Assembly (NCBI RefSeq): GCF_002104455.1
Contig: NZ_NBOC01000003.1
Location: forward strand, 62,001-126,000
Reading direction: 5' to 3'
DNA length: 64,000 bases
Source: Colwellia chukchiensis
Lineage (GTDB): Bacteria; Pseudomonadota; Gammaproteobacteria; Enterobacterales; Alteromonadaceae
Shown: in pieces, positions 25,968 through 34,714 of the stretch
Numbering within the stretch: position 1 is the first letter of the stretch
Layout: every line of letters starts with the position of its first letter
Program-made: the position numbers and the translations under genes
The notes under the pieces: generated by a model
Databases searched by the model: none
Told to the model about the DNA's origin: nothing
What the model saw: only the letters and a program-made list of their open reading frames with translations

Positions 25968-28025
25968 TTATGGTAAATCTTCACTACTGATAATATTGGT
26001 TAAATTTAATGGTAAATCAATGGTAAACACTGTGCCTTCGTTCGGGGTACTCGTGACCGCAATAGTACCTGCCATACCTTCAAAAAACTGTTTAGCCTCA
26101 AATACCCCTATACCCATGCCCGCATTGCCTTTGGTGGTGTCAAATGGCTTAAATAAGCGTTCATTAATAAAACTTGCGCTCATACCACAACCATTGTCCG
26201 CGATAGTAATACGAATTTTTCGCTTCAATGCTGCAATAGTGACCTTAACCCAACCGGTATCTTTTGTTGCCTCTTGTGCATTTTGAATTAAGTGATGCAT
26301 GACGGACTGAAACGACTCAGGGTTGATAAACGTGTGGCAATCACCCTGGGCATTAAATTCAACCTTTGGCTCACTTATATTACACTGTGCCACAACGTTT
26401 GTAATAATTTTCGCGAGATCAACTTTACGGTATGTCGATTGCTCGACTTGCTTTTTTCGTAATTGTGATAGCACTTTCGTGAGTCGCTCTGTTGCCGACT
26501 CAACAGTTTCAAACACATCATCAATAAACGCCGGATTATCGCGATGCTTTTCGGCGTTGGTAGTTATCAAGGCTAGTTGTGCTTGCACATTTTTAAGGTC
26601 ATGAACTAAGAACGCCGACATACGATTAAATGCGTCAAACTGCTTTGACTCACTCAGCTTATCAGTTGCCTCATACAGGGAAATAAAGTTACCCAGTTGC
26701 TTAGATACCGCAAATAATAGGTCTCGATCTTCCCAGTTTAATTGCTTTATTTTTTGCTCGTTTGCCAATAAAAATAACCCATAAAAGGCTTTACCAATAA
26801 AAATAGGCACGATGATCTGAATATTTTGACTTCGGCATAAGGCAAGATTTAAATCTAGACTAGGATAAACTTGTGGTCGCTCTTGATATTCGTTGACATC
26901 AACAATCCAGCCTTGTTGTTGACAAAAAACACCTACGGATAGCAAGTGCTCTTCAAGCACGTCATCGATTATAATGCCCTGTTGATACTTGGTTTGGTAA
27001 TGCTGTTTTGAGACTTTTTTAACAATGGCGCCGCAATGTGCTTCTACTTTTGCCATCATAATTTGTGTCGCCATTTGATAGTGACTAGCACCACTTGAGG
27101 TTTCTATTTTTTCAATCAAGTTAAGCCATTCATCGCGATATTCATATTTATTAGCAAAAAAGTTTTTGGCAATAAAAACTTTAACCCGACGCCGCAACGA
27201 CTCAGTAATCAGCAATGCCACTAGCACCATAATACTCAGCGCTAAAAAGCCGATGCTGACAAAGTCTCCCCACTGGCCGCCAATATAGTTGATGATATAA
27301 CCTGCAAAGGCCATTAGCAGTAAGTAAGCGCCCGCTATCATTAACATGGAGCTGTAAAAAACCACGTTTCTAGAAACAAAAATCCGCACTTCGCCATTTT
27401 TTATCCGCCGCGTGCTCACTAATAGCAGTGGCATAACCAAAAGTGTTAAATAGCCACGACTAAACCAAAAATCAAAGTCGATACCGTCTACCATTGTTGC
27501 TTGCGCAAAGAGCACAAAATCAAAAATTGCAACGCTGGCTAGCGCAACTACTAACGGCCAAATAGCCCAACGCACCTGTAAGTTAGCATTACGATACAGT
27601 TGCTCTAGTAACACTAACAGCCATAAATTGAGGATAATAAACAATAAGAACAAATACTCATAAGCGTAATTCAGCCAATAACTGGCTAACCAACAACCTA
27701 GCATTAAGAGTGTCCATACCGCTAAGTATTGACGAACATAATAATTACTGACCAAAGCACTAAAACTTCGGTGCTCGGTATTAAATAAGATTAACAACAA
27801 AGACCAACAGGCTATTTTCACGCCATCAGCGAGCATAACCCATTGCAAACTATAGGAAAACTTTATTTGCAAGGCCGCGACAAAGCTACTCGCTAAGGTA
27901 AATAAGGTGCAAATAAGTAACCAACGTGCAAGCAAGCTTTGATTACGAGCAGCAATGATCAACAGTGCAAACAGCAGGTAGGCAACACTTGCCATTGAAA
28001 AACCGATTAGGCCGATAAAATCCAT
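25968..28025 (-). CDS. prsK: Membrane histidine kinase PrsK (XrtA/PEP-CTERM type)
   Basis: A 685-residue sensor kinase of TIGR02916 type. About nine or ten membrane helices fill the first 300 residues, then come a GAF-like domain (about 320-465), a phospho-acceptor helix with LVHDLKN (His475) and a HATPase domain with QNAQEA, DNGCGM and GMGIGV. It should phosphorylate PrsR, encoded 13 bp downstream. The signal sensed is unknown. The open frame runs 44 codons further upstream into the pump gene, but that stretch is Cys-rich and unlike a kinase N terminus. MDFIGLIGFSM at 28025 is the better start, only 5 bp after the pump's stop. Confidence 0.9.
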   Translation of the reverse strand: MDFIGLIGFSMASVAYLLFALLIIAARNQSLLARWLLICTLFTLASSFVAALQIKFSYSLQWVMLADGVKIACWSLLLILFNTEHRSFSALVSNYYVRQYLAVWTLLMLGCWLASYWLNYAYEYLFLLFIILNLWLLVLLEQLYRNANLQVRWAIWPLVVALASVAIFDFVLFAQATMVDGIDFDFWFSRGYLTLLVMPLLLVSTRRIKNGEVRIFVSRNVVFYSSMLMIAGAYLLLMAFAGYIINYIGGQWGDFVSIGFLALSIMVLVALLITESLRRRVKVFIAKNFFANKYEYRDEWLNLIEKIETSSGASHYQMATQIMMAKVEAHCGAIVKKVSKQHYQTKYQQGIIIDDVLEEHLLSVGVFCQQQGWIVDVNEYQERPQVYPSLDLNLALCRSQNIQIIVPIFIGKAFYGLFLLANEQKIKQLNWEDRDLLFAVSKQLGNFISLYEATDKLSESKQFDAFNRMSAFLVHDLKNVQAQLALITTNAEKHRDNPAFIDDVFETVESATERLTKVLSQLRKKQVEQSTYRKVDLAKIITNVVAQCNISEPKVEFNAQGDCHTFINPESFQSVMHHLIQNAQEATKDTGWVKVTIAALKRKIRITIADNGCGMSASFINERLFKPFDTTKGNAGMGIGVFEAKQFFEGMAGTIAVTSTPNEGTVFTIDLPLNLTNIISSEDLP

Positions 28026-28030
28026 GTTTT

Positions 28031-31000
28031 TTAATCTTTTGTTTGTTGTGGAGCCTCTATTCGGGTGAATAGCTCCGTGAGAATGGGTACAATAATAAAA
28101 CTGGCAATGGCAGATACACACAGGCCAGCAATAATCACTACTCCTAATGGCTTCCACATACTACCGCCAAATAGTGTCAGCGGTAATAAACCACCTATGG
28201 TGGTGAGCGTAGTTAATAATATTGGGGTAAAACGAGTTGCACTGGCGGATAAAATAGCCGGTTTTTTATCTCCACAAATGGCGATATTGCGATTAGCCGT
28301 ATCAATGAGAATGATGGCATTATTAACCACAATACCAAATAAGCTGATCAAGCCAATAAAAGCCATCATAGAGAATGACAGCTGAGTTAAGTATAACCCC
28401 AAGATTGCGCCAGCCATGGCAAAGGGTATTGAAGTAAAGATAACTAACGGTTGCAAGAAGGATTTAAATTGCAATACCAATACCGCAAAAATACCGATTG
28501 CGGTGATCAACATAATTTGTGATAAACCGGCAAAGGACTCTTGTCGCGACTCCTCTTCTCCACCTAACAGATAGTACATACCCGGTGGTAAAGCATAGTC
28601 ATTTAAGTATTGAGTGATTTTATCGGTTACCTGCTGCACTGAGTAACCTTGATCAACATCAGCTGACACCTTGGCCATACGTAACTTTTGGTAATGAAAA
28701 AAATCGGTTCGGCCTTTATGCAGTTTAGTCTCAACAAATTGGCCAATCGGCACGTTTTCGCCAGCGTTATTGACTATGGTAATATCTGCAAGACTTGCTA
28801 AGTCTCTAGTAGCTCGACGTACCAGTATCGGATAATTTTCGCCGTTTTCATCGTTAAATTGACCGACAATACTCCCTGATAATGCCGTTTGTATGGTGTG
28901 CTCTAAACTGGCAATATCAACGCCAGACAAGCCAGCTTTATCATAGTCAATATCCAGCACAAGCTCTGTATTGGCTACGCCGATGGGGTTATTCAAATTA
29001 ATCGCGCCGGGTAGGCTTGCCATTTTCTTGTACAGATCTTTCGCAACGCGCTCTAAGTCAGTTAAAGACTCACTGATCAGTCTAATGGTAACAGGTTGGT
29101 CAGTCACGGGCCCTTGGGTAAACTCTTTAATGGTAATATTAGCTTGTTGCCACTGGCCAAACTCTTGACGTAATGTACTGATCAGTTCGCTAATTTTATG
29201 TTCGTCATAAGCATCTAACACCAAGAGCATTTGCCCATAGGTAACAACCCCGCGCTTGGGTATTTCATTGTAATAAATTCTGGGATTAGAGTTACCTACA
29301 TTTAAAGCAATTTTTTTAACATAGGGTTGTTGCTCAGCAAATTTTGCCATCTGCGACATTACGGTGTTGGTATAGTCTAATGACGAATTAGCCGGTGTTT
29401 CTACATCCACTAACAACATGGCTTTTTCTGCTTTTGGAAATAAACTTAAGCCCACTTGGCTAAACAATAACAGCATGGCAAACATCGCGATAAAAGCCGT
29501 TAATAATACCACTAACTTGGCATTCATTAAGCGGTTCAACCATTTCACATACACTCGTAAGGCAAAGGTATTTGCGTAGTGCTGTAAGCTTTTAAATTTA
29601 GTGCTTTTTTGGCTCAGCAACTTACTTGACAGCAAAGGTGTGAGCGTCAAAGCAATCAATAACGAAGCAAGCAAGACGAGAACCACGGTTACTGGCATCG
29701 AGCGAATAAAGTCACCGGTATCGCTGGCAAGCATTAACATAGGTAAAAAAGCCAGCATAGTGGTTAACGTACCACTGGTTATGGCCCAACCCACACGACT
29801 CGTGCCAATAACCGCGGCAGTGGTCATAGAGGTGCTCTCTCTTTTCTCTCGGTGGATGCTTTCGGTCACCACAATGGCATTATCCACTAATAAACCTAAC
29901 GCGATGATCAAACCCACTATCGACATTTGTTGTAAACCAAAGCCGATAAAATCAAGCCAACCTATAGCGATTAGAAACGAGAGCGGAATGGCAATAATAA
30001 CCACTATAGCTTCGCGTCTGCCGAGAAAAATCAACGATAAAAAACCCACCAATAACAACCCTTGCCACAAGCTATTGAAAAAGCCGTTAACGCGATTTTC
30101 AACACTGTCAGCTTGTTTAAAAATGGTGTTTACATGCAAGGTGTCAGGCATCGTGGCAGCAAATTGTGCAATTGCTTGTTCCACCTGTTCGGTTAAGGCA
30201 AATATATTGGTGTTTTTTCGTTGCTCAACCGTTAAAAAAATAACTGGCTTATTATCAAAATAAGCTAAATATGTCGGGCTGCGGCTGGCAAAGCTAACCT
30301 GAGCCACATCTTGTAAACGGATCACGGCATTATCGTTTGCAAATACTATGGTACTTTTCAGTTGCTCTATGTCTTGATAGTTGCCACTGGTTTTGACATT
30401 AAAGCGCCTAATTTGCGCATCAACAAAGCCAGGCGTAATATTGCGCGCCCGTTGTGCTAAGGCAGTGTTAATAGCGCTAACACTAACACCATAATGCTTA
30501 AGCAGGGCTAAATTTAAGTCAACTGCGACAACTTGGTTTGGGTAGCCCCAAATATCAGCTTTTTTCACCGCCTGAATAGCCTCTAGCCTTTTTTCAAGCT
30601 GTTTAGCGTAAAACTCCATCGTTTTGTAATCAGTTGGCTCACTCCATAGCGCCAATTGAATAATGGCGACACTGGTTGGTGTTGCCTTGATTACTAAAAC
30701 ATCTTGCACACCTGACGGTAGATTAGGTTTTACCGCAGACACTGCTTGTTTAACTTCATTGTAGGCGTCATTGGCATCGCTTTGATGAAGAAAGGTAACT
30801 TCTAATCGCGCTCCACCGTTTTTGATCTGCGACTCGATTTTCTTTATGCCTTCAATATTGGCAAACTCTTCTTCTAATGGGTCAACGACTAGGCTTTCAA
30901 TATCGGTTGGTGAGGCGCCGGGGTAGATCACTTCAACCAAGGTGATGGGAATATCAAATTGCGGATCTTCTGAGCGCGGCATTTTTAAATATGACACTAT

Positions 31001-31075
31001 CCCCACTAATACCATGAGCAGCGCTATGGTTAAGGTAAACTGGGTATTGGTGATTGCTGCCCGAGGTAAACGCAT
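28031..31075 (-). CDS. RND efflux transporter, inner-membrane permease
   Basis: A 1014-residue resistance-nodulation-division permease with twelve membrane helices in two repeats and two large periplasmic loops. The fourth-helix motif is GLLVDNAIVV, with a single Asp where AcrB has Asp-Asp, as in many adaptor-paired pumps of this subgroup. GIVVNNAIILIDT marks the related position in the second half. It would export small molecules by proton exchange, with the adaptor encoded 5 bp upstream and an outer membrane channel not present here. The substrate is unknown. The gene is followed after 5 bp by prsK, suggesting one transcript. Confidence 0.92.
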   Translation of the reverse strand: MRLPRAAITNTQFTLTIALLMVLVGIVSYLKMPRSEDPQFDIPITLVEVIYPGASPTDIESLVVDPLEEEFANIEGIKKIESQIKNGGARLEVTFLHQSDANDAYNEVKQAVSAVKPNLPSGVQDVLVIKATPTSVAIIQLALWSEPTDYKTMEFYAKQLEKRLEAIQAVKKADIWGYPNQVVAVDLNLALLKHYGVSVSAINTALAQRARNITPGFVDAQIRRFNVKTSGNYQDIEQLKSTIVFANDNAVIRLQDVAQVSFASRSPTYLAYFDNKPVIFLTVEQRKNTNIFALTEQVEQAIAQFAATMPDTLHVNTIFKQADSVENRVNGFFNSLWQGLLLVGFLSLIFLGRREAIVVIIAIPLSFLIAIGWLDFIGFGLQQMSIVGLIIALGLLVDNAIVVTESIHREKRESTSMTTAAVIGTSRVGWAITSGTLTTMLAFLPMLMLASDTGDFIRSMPVTVVLVLLASLLIALTLTPLLSSKLLSQKSTKFKSLQHYANTFALRVYVKWLNRLMNAKLVVLLTAFIAMFAMLLLFSQVGLSLFPKAEKAMLLVDVETPANSSLDYTNTVMSQMAKFAEQQPYVKKIALNVGNSNPRIYYNEIPKRGVVTYGQMLLVLDAYDEHKISELISTLRQEFGQWQQANITIKEFTQGPVTDQPVTIRLISESLTDLERVAKDLYKKMASLPGAINLNNPIGVANTELVLDIDYDKAGLSGVDIASLEHTIQTALSGSIVGQFNDENGENYPILVRRATRDLASLADITIVNNAGENVPIGQFVETKLHKGRTDFFHYQKLRMAKVSADVDQGYSVQQVTDKITQYLNDYALPPGMYYLLGGEEESRQESFAGLSQIMLITAIGIFAVLVLQFKSFLQPLVIFTSIPFAMAGAILGLYLTQLSFSMMAFIGLISLFGIVVNNAIILIDTANRNIAICGDKKPAILSASATRFTPILLTTLTTIGGLLPLTLFGGSMWKPLGVVIIAGLCVSAIASFIIVPILTELFTRIEAPQQTKD

Positions 31076-31080
31076 GGTAA

Positions 31081-32070
31081 TTATTGCTCAGCCACTGGGA
31101 ATTGCTGCCAACCTTGGGTAATGATTTTGATGGGCTTATCTTGTTGGCTTGCCTTGAGGTAAACATAATCATTACTTAGCTGAGATATATCAAAGCTAAG
31201 CTTAGAGAGTTTGGCATCCTGCTCTGCTTGTGCGACAACAATTGCTTTACCAACGTCATCAATTGCCACGAGCGCCGCAATGGGTAAACGATAAACAAAG
31301 CTATTACTGTCAAAAGGGATACTAACTGCCGCTAGCTGACCAGCAATGATGCCGTTACTGGCTTGCAGCTTAGGCAAGGAAACTTCAATGGTAAATAAGT
31401 TATTGTTAGTCGCAATTGCCGGAATTTTACTTATGTAACCTGTGACTTTGCCAATGCGGTGTAATGTCACCTCAACCACTTGATTAAGCTGGACCTGACT
31501 CACTTCCTGCCCAGTTAACGCCACTTTTATAATCCATTCTTGCTTGGCAACTGTTAATGCGATTTGACCTGGAGCTTGTAACTCACCCAGCTCGGTATGA
31601 CGAGCTAAAACCACCCCCGAAAAAGGCGCGTATAATTGTGCTTTTTCCAAGTTATAATAAGCAACCTGATACGCAGCGCGTATGGTTTCAACCTGAGTTT
31701 TTGCTTGATCTAAATCTCGCTCGGACGCTAGGTTATTAGCGAGCAGTTGGCTAATGCGCGTGACTTCACGCTTGGCTTGCATCAATTGTGCATAATGAGA
31801 GTTTTTTTCTTGCTTTAATTCAGTAATATCAAGCGACGCAAGCAATTGCCCTTTTGCAAACTGCTCTCCCTCATCAATAGTCAGCAAGGTTAAATAACCT
31901 CGAGTTTTGAAAGACAAATTTAAGCGACGTTTATAATCAAGCTTACCGGTTCGCTCTATTTTGCCACTGTAAAGCTCGGCGCGAATAACTTCCGTATGAT
32001 ATTGCTGTGCTGACACCACAAAGATCGCCAGTTGAGATAACAATATAATTACAAGCGAAAAAAATTTCAT
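31081..32070 (-). CDS. RND efflux periplasmic adaptor (membrane fusion protein)
   Basis: A 329-residue HlyD/AcrA-type adaptor. The N-terminal signal peptide is about 22 residues (hydrophobic, ending VVSAQ) without a lipobox. A lipoyl half-motif (RRLNLSFKTRGYL, about 48) leads into an alpha-helical hairpin (about 80-140, Gln/Leu/Ala rich). The second lipoyl half (YAPFSGVV, about 150) and a beta-barrel domain follow. It links the permease downstream to an outer membrane channel across the periplasm. It is the first gene of the adaptor-pump-prsK-prsR series; a TATAAT box lies 39 bp upstream. Confidence 0.88.
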   Translation of the reverse strand: MKFFSLVIILLSQLAIFVVSAQQYHTEVIRAELYSGKIERTGKLDYKRRLNLSFKTRGYLTLLTIDEGEQFAKGQLLASLDITELKQEKNSHYAQLMQAKREVTRISQLLANNLASERDLDQAKTQVETIRAAYQVAYYNLEKAQLYAPFSGVVLARHTELGELQAPGQIALTVAKQEWIIKVALTGQEVSQVQLNQVVEVTLHRIGKVTGYISKIPAIATNNNLFTIEVSLPKLQASNGIIAGQLAAVSIPFDSNSFVYRLPIAALVAIDDVGKAIVVAQAEQDAKLSKLSFDISQLSNDYVYLKASQQDKPIKIITQGWQQFPVAEQ

Positions 32071-32108
32071 AGCTAAGTCATTACTTATAGGGTATTGAGA
32101 TAAATGAT

Positions 32109-32114
32109 ATTATA
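32109..32114 (-). promoter_or_regulatory. Candidate -10 box for the adaptor-pump-prsKR operon
   Basis: TATAAT on the minus strand, 39 bp before the adaptor ATG. No good -35 is present at 16-18 bp, so an activator may be needed if it is used. Confidence 0.4.
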
Positions 32115-32489
32115 GTTCTACTTTAGGCATCTTCAGCCTGAATGTACATCTTTTTCCCTTAATCTATTAACATTTTATTAAACTCAGACTTTAGCCAGCA
32201 CATGCGTAACAGCTTGCTTTTCTTTAAGCATTTCTGTTTGCAACACGCGCACTAACTTATGAGGTTTTAGCGGAGAATTTCATGATAAATTACAGATTCT
32301 TGCTAGACATAATCATCGATAAACTATAATATCTGCCGCGCTTAACGCTTTTAGCTTATCTTGAGCTCTATTGATGAATAAAGTGAAAGTATAAAGTTAA
32401 GTAATGTTATACTGGTGCTCAATCGCAACTTATCAGCGACATTTAATAACAAGGCTGTTATTTGGTGATCACCAACAACGTCTTTTACA
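32115..32489. other. Intergenic region before tRNA-Arg, no gene seen
   Basis: AT-rich, without a credible reading frame. It contains TATAAT at 32325-32330 and an extended -10 (TGTTATACT, box at 32408-32413) that probably serves the tRNA about 75 bp downstream. No insertion sequence ends or repeats were recognised. Confidence 0.5.
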
Positions 32490-32566
32490 CCACCCGTAGC
32501 TCAGCTGGATAGAGTACACGCCTCCGAAGCGTGCGGTCACAGGTTCAATTCCTGTCGGGTGGGCCA
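32490..32566 (+). tRNA. tRNA-Arg (anticodon CCG)
   Basis: A 77-nt cloverleaf. The acceptor arms CCACCCG and CGGGTGG pair over seven bases, and the discriminator is G. The encoded CCA end is at 32564-32566. The anticodon stem CACGC/GCGTG encloses loop CTCCGAA, giving anticodon CCG at 32524-32526, which reads CGG. The D arm GCTCAGCTGGATAGAG and T arm AGGTTCAATTCCT are standard. It marks the boundary between the EPS/efflux block and the core genes. Confidence 0.96.
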
Positions 32567-32723
32567 CTTTCAATTCATACATACGCCACTTCACTTAATA
32601 AATATCTCTATAGGCACTCGTGGAGACGACATTGCGTAACCATGCAAGCGACATATATCAGCACTAGGCAAACTATAGTAAACTTCACGTTTGACGTTAT
32701 TTAACCCGTATTAGGAATAAATC

Positions 32724-33134
32724 ATGAAAGCAGAAGTAAAATGGATTGGCGACGAACTGTTTATGGCAACATCTGAGAGTGGCCATAGCCTAGTTTTAGA
32801 CGCCAATGCTGGTGCCTTAGCCCCTAGCCCTCTAGAAAATGTATTATTATCCTTAGGTGGCTGTTCTTCAGTTGATGTGGTCAGTATTTTGCAAAAAGCA
32901 CGGCAAAACATTTCTGGTTGTAAGGTAGAGATTGCAGCGAAGCGCCTCGATACTGTGCCGCGGCTATTTTCTGACATTCACTTGCATTTTGTTATCCAAG
33001 GCCGCGATGTTAATGCAAAGCATGTTGAGCGGGCGGTGAGTTTATCAGCGGACAAATATTGCTCTGTTGCATTGATGCTAAATAAAGCCGTTAATATTAG
33101 CCACGATTTTCAGATCATCAACGACGAAAAATAA
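32724..33134 (+). CDS. yhfA: OsmC family protein, YhfA-type
   Basis: A 136-residue small alpha/beta protein of the OsmC/Ohr superfamily. GGCSSVDVVSIL (about residues 47-58) carries the single conserved Cys, and KYCSVALMLNKAVNISH near the C terminus holds the second. This pattern matches E. coli YhfA, whose function is not known; peroxidase activity as in OsmC/Ohr is possible but unproven. AGGA lies 7 bases before the ATG. It is convergent with prkB; the same yhfA-prkB neighbourhood occurs in enterobacteria, which supports the identification. A terminator follows. Confidence 0.88.
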   Translation: MKAEVKWIGDELFMATSESGHSLVLDANAGALAPSPLENVLLSLGGCSSVDVVSILQKARQNISGCKVEIAAKRLDTVPRLFSDIHLHFVIQGRDVNAKHVERAVSLSADKYCSVALMLNKAVNISHDFQIINDEK

Positions 33135-33181
33135 AGCCACTGTGCTACCAACGCCTACGAGCTGGTTACAAAATAGTCAGT

Positions 33182-33206
33182 AATACGCTATCGAGCATAG
33201 CGTATT
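33182..33206 (+). terminator. Intrinsic terminator after yhfA
   Basis: A 9-bp stem AATACGCTA/TAGCGTATT with a 7-base loop, then A and eight T on the plus strand. It ends 8 bp from the prkB stop. The A-run on the other side is missing, so it serves mainly yhfA. Confidence 0.8.
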
Positions 33207-33213
33207 ATTTTTT

Positions 33214-34113
33214 TTATAAGTCACTCATCCAATCAAGTTGCTTGTTTGCTTCATTTTTTTTAAACAGCAAGTCTTTAATTAATGGCGTTAAAATTAACTC
33301 CATCGCTAAACCCATTTTGCCGCCGGGTACCACTAAGGTGTTCACTCTCGACATAAATGAGCCGTCGATCATGCTTAAGTAATAAGGAAAGTCGACATTG
33401 GTGGAATCTCGAAAGCGAATAACCACAAAGCTTTCATCAAGTGTTGGGATCGCTTTCGCACTAAAGGGGTTTGAGGTATCTACCGTGGGTACCCGTTGAA
33501 AATTAACATGGGTGCGAGAAAACTGCGGCGTAATAAATGAAATATAGTCTTCCATACTGCGAACTATACTGGCCGTCACAGATTCACGAGTATGGCCACG
33601 CTTATTGGTATCGCGGATGATTTTTTGAATCCACTCTAAATTGACAATCGGCACCATGCCAATTAGCAAGTCAACATGCTTAGCAACATCGTTTTTTTCG
33701 GTTACCACTCCACCGTGTAGGCCTTCATAATAAAGTAAATCTGTACCCTCGCCTAACGCTTCCCAAGGAGTAAACGTACCTGGCATTTGATTATAGGGCA
33801 CGGCTTCATCAAAGGTATGCAGATAACGACGCACTTTACCTTTGCCGGTTTCTGAGTAGTCTTTAAAGAGCTTTTCTAAGGCATCAAAGTCATTAGCGGC
33901 ATCGCCAAAATAGCTAATTTTCATTTGCTGCTCTTTTGCTTTACGCTTCGCCATATCCATTTCTTGGCGCGAATAGCGATGAAAACTGTCACCCTCAACA
34001 GTTGCAGGCTTAATACCTAAGGTGCGAAAGATATGCTCAAACGATTCTGTCGTTGTCGAGGTACCTGCGCCAGAGGAGCCAGTAACAGCAATGATGGGGT
34101 TTCGTGACGACAT
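33214..34113 (-). CDS. prkB: Phosphoribulokinase-family protein PrkB
   Basis: A 299-residue P-loop kinase of the phosphoribulokinase/uridine kinase superfamily. The Walker A is GSSGAGTSTT (residues 12-21). YYEGLHGGVV (about 125) is the second nucleotide/metal element, and RSMEDYISFITPQFSRTH (about 184) is a strongly conserved block. The sequence follows E. coli PrkB along its whole length. No other Calvin-cycle gene is nearby, so ribulose-5-phosphate phosphorylation for carbon fixation is unlikely; its physiological substrate is unclear. It lies between yhfA and the alpha operon terminator and appears monocistronic. Confidence 0.9.
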   Translation of the reverse strand: MSSRNPIIAVTGSSGAGTSTTTESFEHIFRTLGIKPATVEGDSFHRYSRQEMDMAKRKAKEQQMKISYFGDAANDFDALEKLFKDYSETGKGKVRRYLHTFDEAVPYNQMPGTFTPWEALGEGTDLLYYEGLHGGVVTEKNDVAKHVDLLIGMVPIVNLEWIQKIIRDTNKRGHTRESVTASIVRSMEDYISFITPQFSRTHVNFQRVPTVDTSNPFSAKAIPTLDESFVVIRFRDSTNVDFPYYLSMIDGSFMSRVNTLVVPGGKMGLAMELILTPLIKDLLFKKNEANKQLDWMSDL

Positions 34114-34205
34114 GATAATTAAGCCTTATTTTATTCGGACAATTGTTATACGAAGAATTGATTGGCGGGTCAAGCTTTTAGCCAAAGTAGTTAAATTTTA
34201 GGCAG

Positions 34206-34234
34206 AAAAAAGCGGAGCCTAGGCTCCGCTTTTT
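34206..34234 (-). terminator. Terminator of the alpha operon
   Basis: AAAAAGCGGAGCC (34207-34219) and its complement (34222-34234) with a 2-base centre form a strong stem with A/T arms. On the minus strand it ends rplQ; it could also act in the other direction. Confidence 0.85.
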
Positions 34235-34265
34235 AAATTGCTTGGAATAACTTAGTAAAACTAAA

Positions 34266-34673
34266 TTATGCTTCTGCGTTAACTTCTTCAACTACTTCAG
34301 CGGCTTCTTCTACTGCTGGGCGGTCAACAAGTTCAACATAAGCCATAGGCGCTTTATCACCAGTACGGTAACCACATTTTAAAATGCGAGTATAACCACC
34401 TGGACGTTCTTGGTAACGAGCACCAAGTTCGTTAAATAAAATACCAACTGCTTCTTTATCTTGTGTGCGAGCAAATGCTAAACGACGATTTGCTACACTG
34501 TCGGTTTTGGCCATTGTAATTAATGGCTCAACAACGCGACGTAACTCTTTAGCTTTAGCAACAGTCGTTTTGATAACGCCGTGTTTTACTAAAGAACTTG
34601 CCATATTGCGGAACATCGCCTGGCGATGACTGCTATTACGGTTTAACTGGCGACCGCTTTTACGATGACGCAT
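34266..34673 (-). CDS. rplQ: 50S ribosomal protein L17
   Basis: A 135-residue ribosomal protein of the large subunit, near the tunnel exit. The conserved start [24 protein letters not shown] and the [14 protein letters not shown] segment (about 87-96) are present. An acidic tail of Glu/Val/Ala (about 118-135) extends past the E. coli end. AAGGA stands 7 bases before the ATG. It is the last gene of the alpha operon, 41 bp after rpoA, and its terminator begins 31 bp after the stop. Confidence 0.97.
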   Translation of the reverse strand: MRHRKSGRQLNRNSSHRQAMFRNMASSLVKHGVIKTTVAKAKELRRVVEPLITMAKTDSVANRRLAFARTQDKEAVGILFNELGARYQERPGGYTRILKCGYRTGDKAPMAYVELVDRPAVEEAAEVVEEVNAEA

Positions 34674-34714
34674 AAGTTAATCCTTATCTCAACTATTAAA
34701 AAACGATGATCGAC

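Noticed and set aside
28026-28157. 44-residue N-terminal extension of PrsK
   Set aside because: The stretch overlaps the end of the pump gene, is Cys/His-rich and lacks membrane character. MDFIGLIGFSM at 28025 starts the first membrane helix directly.
1-32070. Search by eye for an exosortase or PEP-CTERM substrate
   Set aside because: No protein here has a multi-helix exosortase pattern with catalytic Cys/Arg/His, and none ends in a Pro-Glu-Pro, helix, Arg-rich tail.
33214-34113. Evidence for a Calvin cycle
   Set aside because: prkB-type kinases occur in heterotrophs, and no RubisCO or other cycle gene is present.
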